Source of the DNA: Clostridia bacterium
GTDB taxonomy: Bacteria > Bacillota > Clostridia > Oscillospirales > Butyricicoccaceae
Direction of reading: 5' to 3'
Length of the DNA: 5,125 bases
Assembly (NCBI GenBank): GCA_017556565.1
Contig: JAFYMQ010000082.1
Coordinates: 1 to 5,125 of the forward strand
Shown: positions 4,860 to 5,125 of the stretch, in pieces
How the letters are laid out: each line of letters begins with the position of its first letter
Numbering within the stretch: the stretch's first letter is position 1
The notes under the pieces: generated by a model
The model's database searches: none
Told to the model about the DNA's origin: nothing
The model's input: the letters and a program-made list of their open reading frames with translations, nothing else
Translations under genes and position numbers: made by a program

Positions 4860-5125
4860 TTCGACAGTGAAAACAAACAGAGAATAATACAGGAGTTTGT
4901 ACCCGGCAAACAGGTGACACTTGCCCATCTGATTGCCAACCCCACACGGGATCTGTATAAGAAACTTGGCGTCATCACCAAAAACGAAGGCGCAATAGGC
5001 ATCATGACCATCACCCCCAGTGAGGCATCGATTATAGCAGCCGACGTAGCATCCAAAGCCGCCAATGTGGAGATAATATTTGTCGACCGCTTTAACGGAT
5101 CGCTGGTCATCGGCGGTGACGTTGC
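4857..5125 (+). CDS. pduU: PduU/EutS-type circularly permuted BMC-H shell protein, 5' part
   Basis: The first 89 codons of a permuted BMC-H protein; the 3' end lies beyond the window. It closely matches PduU as I recall it: [20 protein letters not shown] (9-28), DLYKKLG (32-38), [20 protein letters not shown] (46-65), [15 protein letters not shown] (71-85) and GGDV. In PduU and EutS the order of secondary-structure elements is permuted relative to canonical BMC-H, and the N-terminal strands (around [13 protein letters not shown]) form a small beta-barrel that caps one face of the hexamer's pore. It is therefore probably a minor shell subunit with a closed pore or a partner-docking role. About 25-30 residues are missing compared with full-length PduU. 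It follows pduT by 12 bases. EutS is the close alternative; the IANPxxDLxKKLG segment and the pduS-pduT context favour PduU, but not decisively. Confidence 0.92.
   Translation, partial: MFDSENKQRIIQEFVPGKQVTLAHLIANPTRDLYKKLGVITKNEGAIGIMTITPSEASIIAADVASKAANVEIIFVDRFNGSLVIGGDV

Overview
The window is an internal stretch of a bacterial microcompartment (BMC) operon. All eight genes I can support lie on the + strand and are packed with gaps of 1 to 44 bases, or a 4-base overlap. No promoter, terminator, RNA gene or mobile element is visible. The first and last genes are cut by the window edges, so the operon continues on both sides.

Organism: probably a Gram-positive, clostridia-like Firmicute. 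The gene set and order (BMC-H, EutT, PduL, a eut-associated protein of unknown function, EutN) follow the Gram-positive ethanolamine loci rather than the enterobacterial ones. EutT lacks the cysteine motif of the enterobacterial enzyme, and ATA and AGA/AGG codons are used freely. Base composition is moderate, slightly GC-rich by eye. This is inference, and no species is claimed.

Layout: (1) 1-125, the 3' end of a BMC-H hexameric shell protein. (2) 170-463, a second, nearly identical BMC-H gene. (3) 464-505, a gap holding two mutually exclusive small hairpins. (4) 506-1267, an EutT-type cobalamin adenosyltransferase. (5) 1269-1928, PduL phosphotransacylase with an N-terminal encapsulation peptide. 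(6) 1925-2632, a BMC-associated protein of unknown function, also with a probable encapsulation peptide. (7) 2649-2915, an EutN-type pentameric vertex protein. (8) 2943-4286, a PduS/RnfC-like flavin and iron-sulfur protein. (9) 4299-4844, a PduT-type tandem-domain shell protein with the Fe-S pore cysteine. (10) 4857-5125, the start of a PduU/EutS-type permuted shell protein.

How they work together: BMC-H (facets), EutN (vertices), PduT and PduU make up a shell. PduL inside converts acyl-CoA to acyl-phosphate and recycles CoA. EutT and PduS can regenerate adenosylcobalamin, which points to a B12-dependent signature enzyme such as ethanolamine ammonia-lyase or diol dehydratase. PduS plus PduT could also carry electrons across the shell. 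The signature enzyme and the aldehyde and alcohol dehydrogenases lie outside the window, so the substrate cannot be read from it. The set mixes Eut-like genes (EutT, EutN, the unknown protein) with Pdu-like ones (PduL, PduS, PduT, PduU). A glycyl-radical type of microcompartment cannot be excluded.
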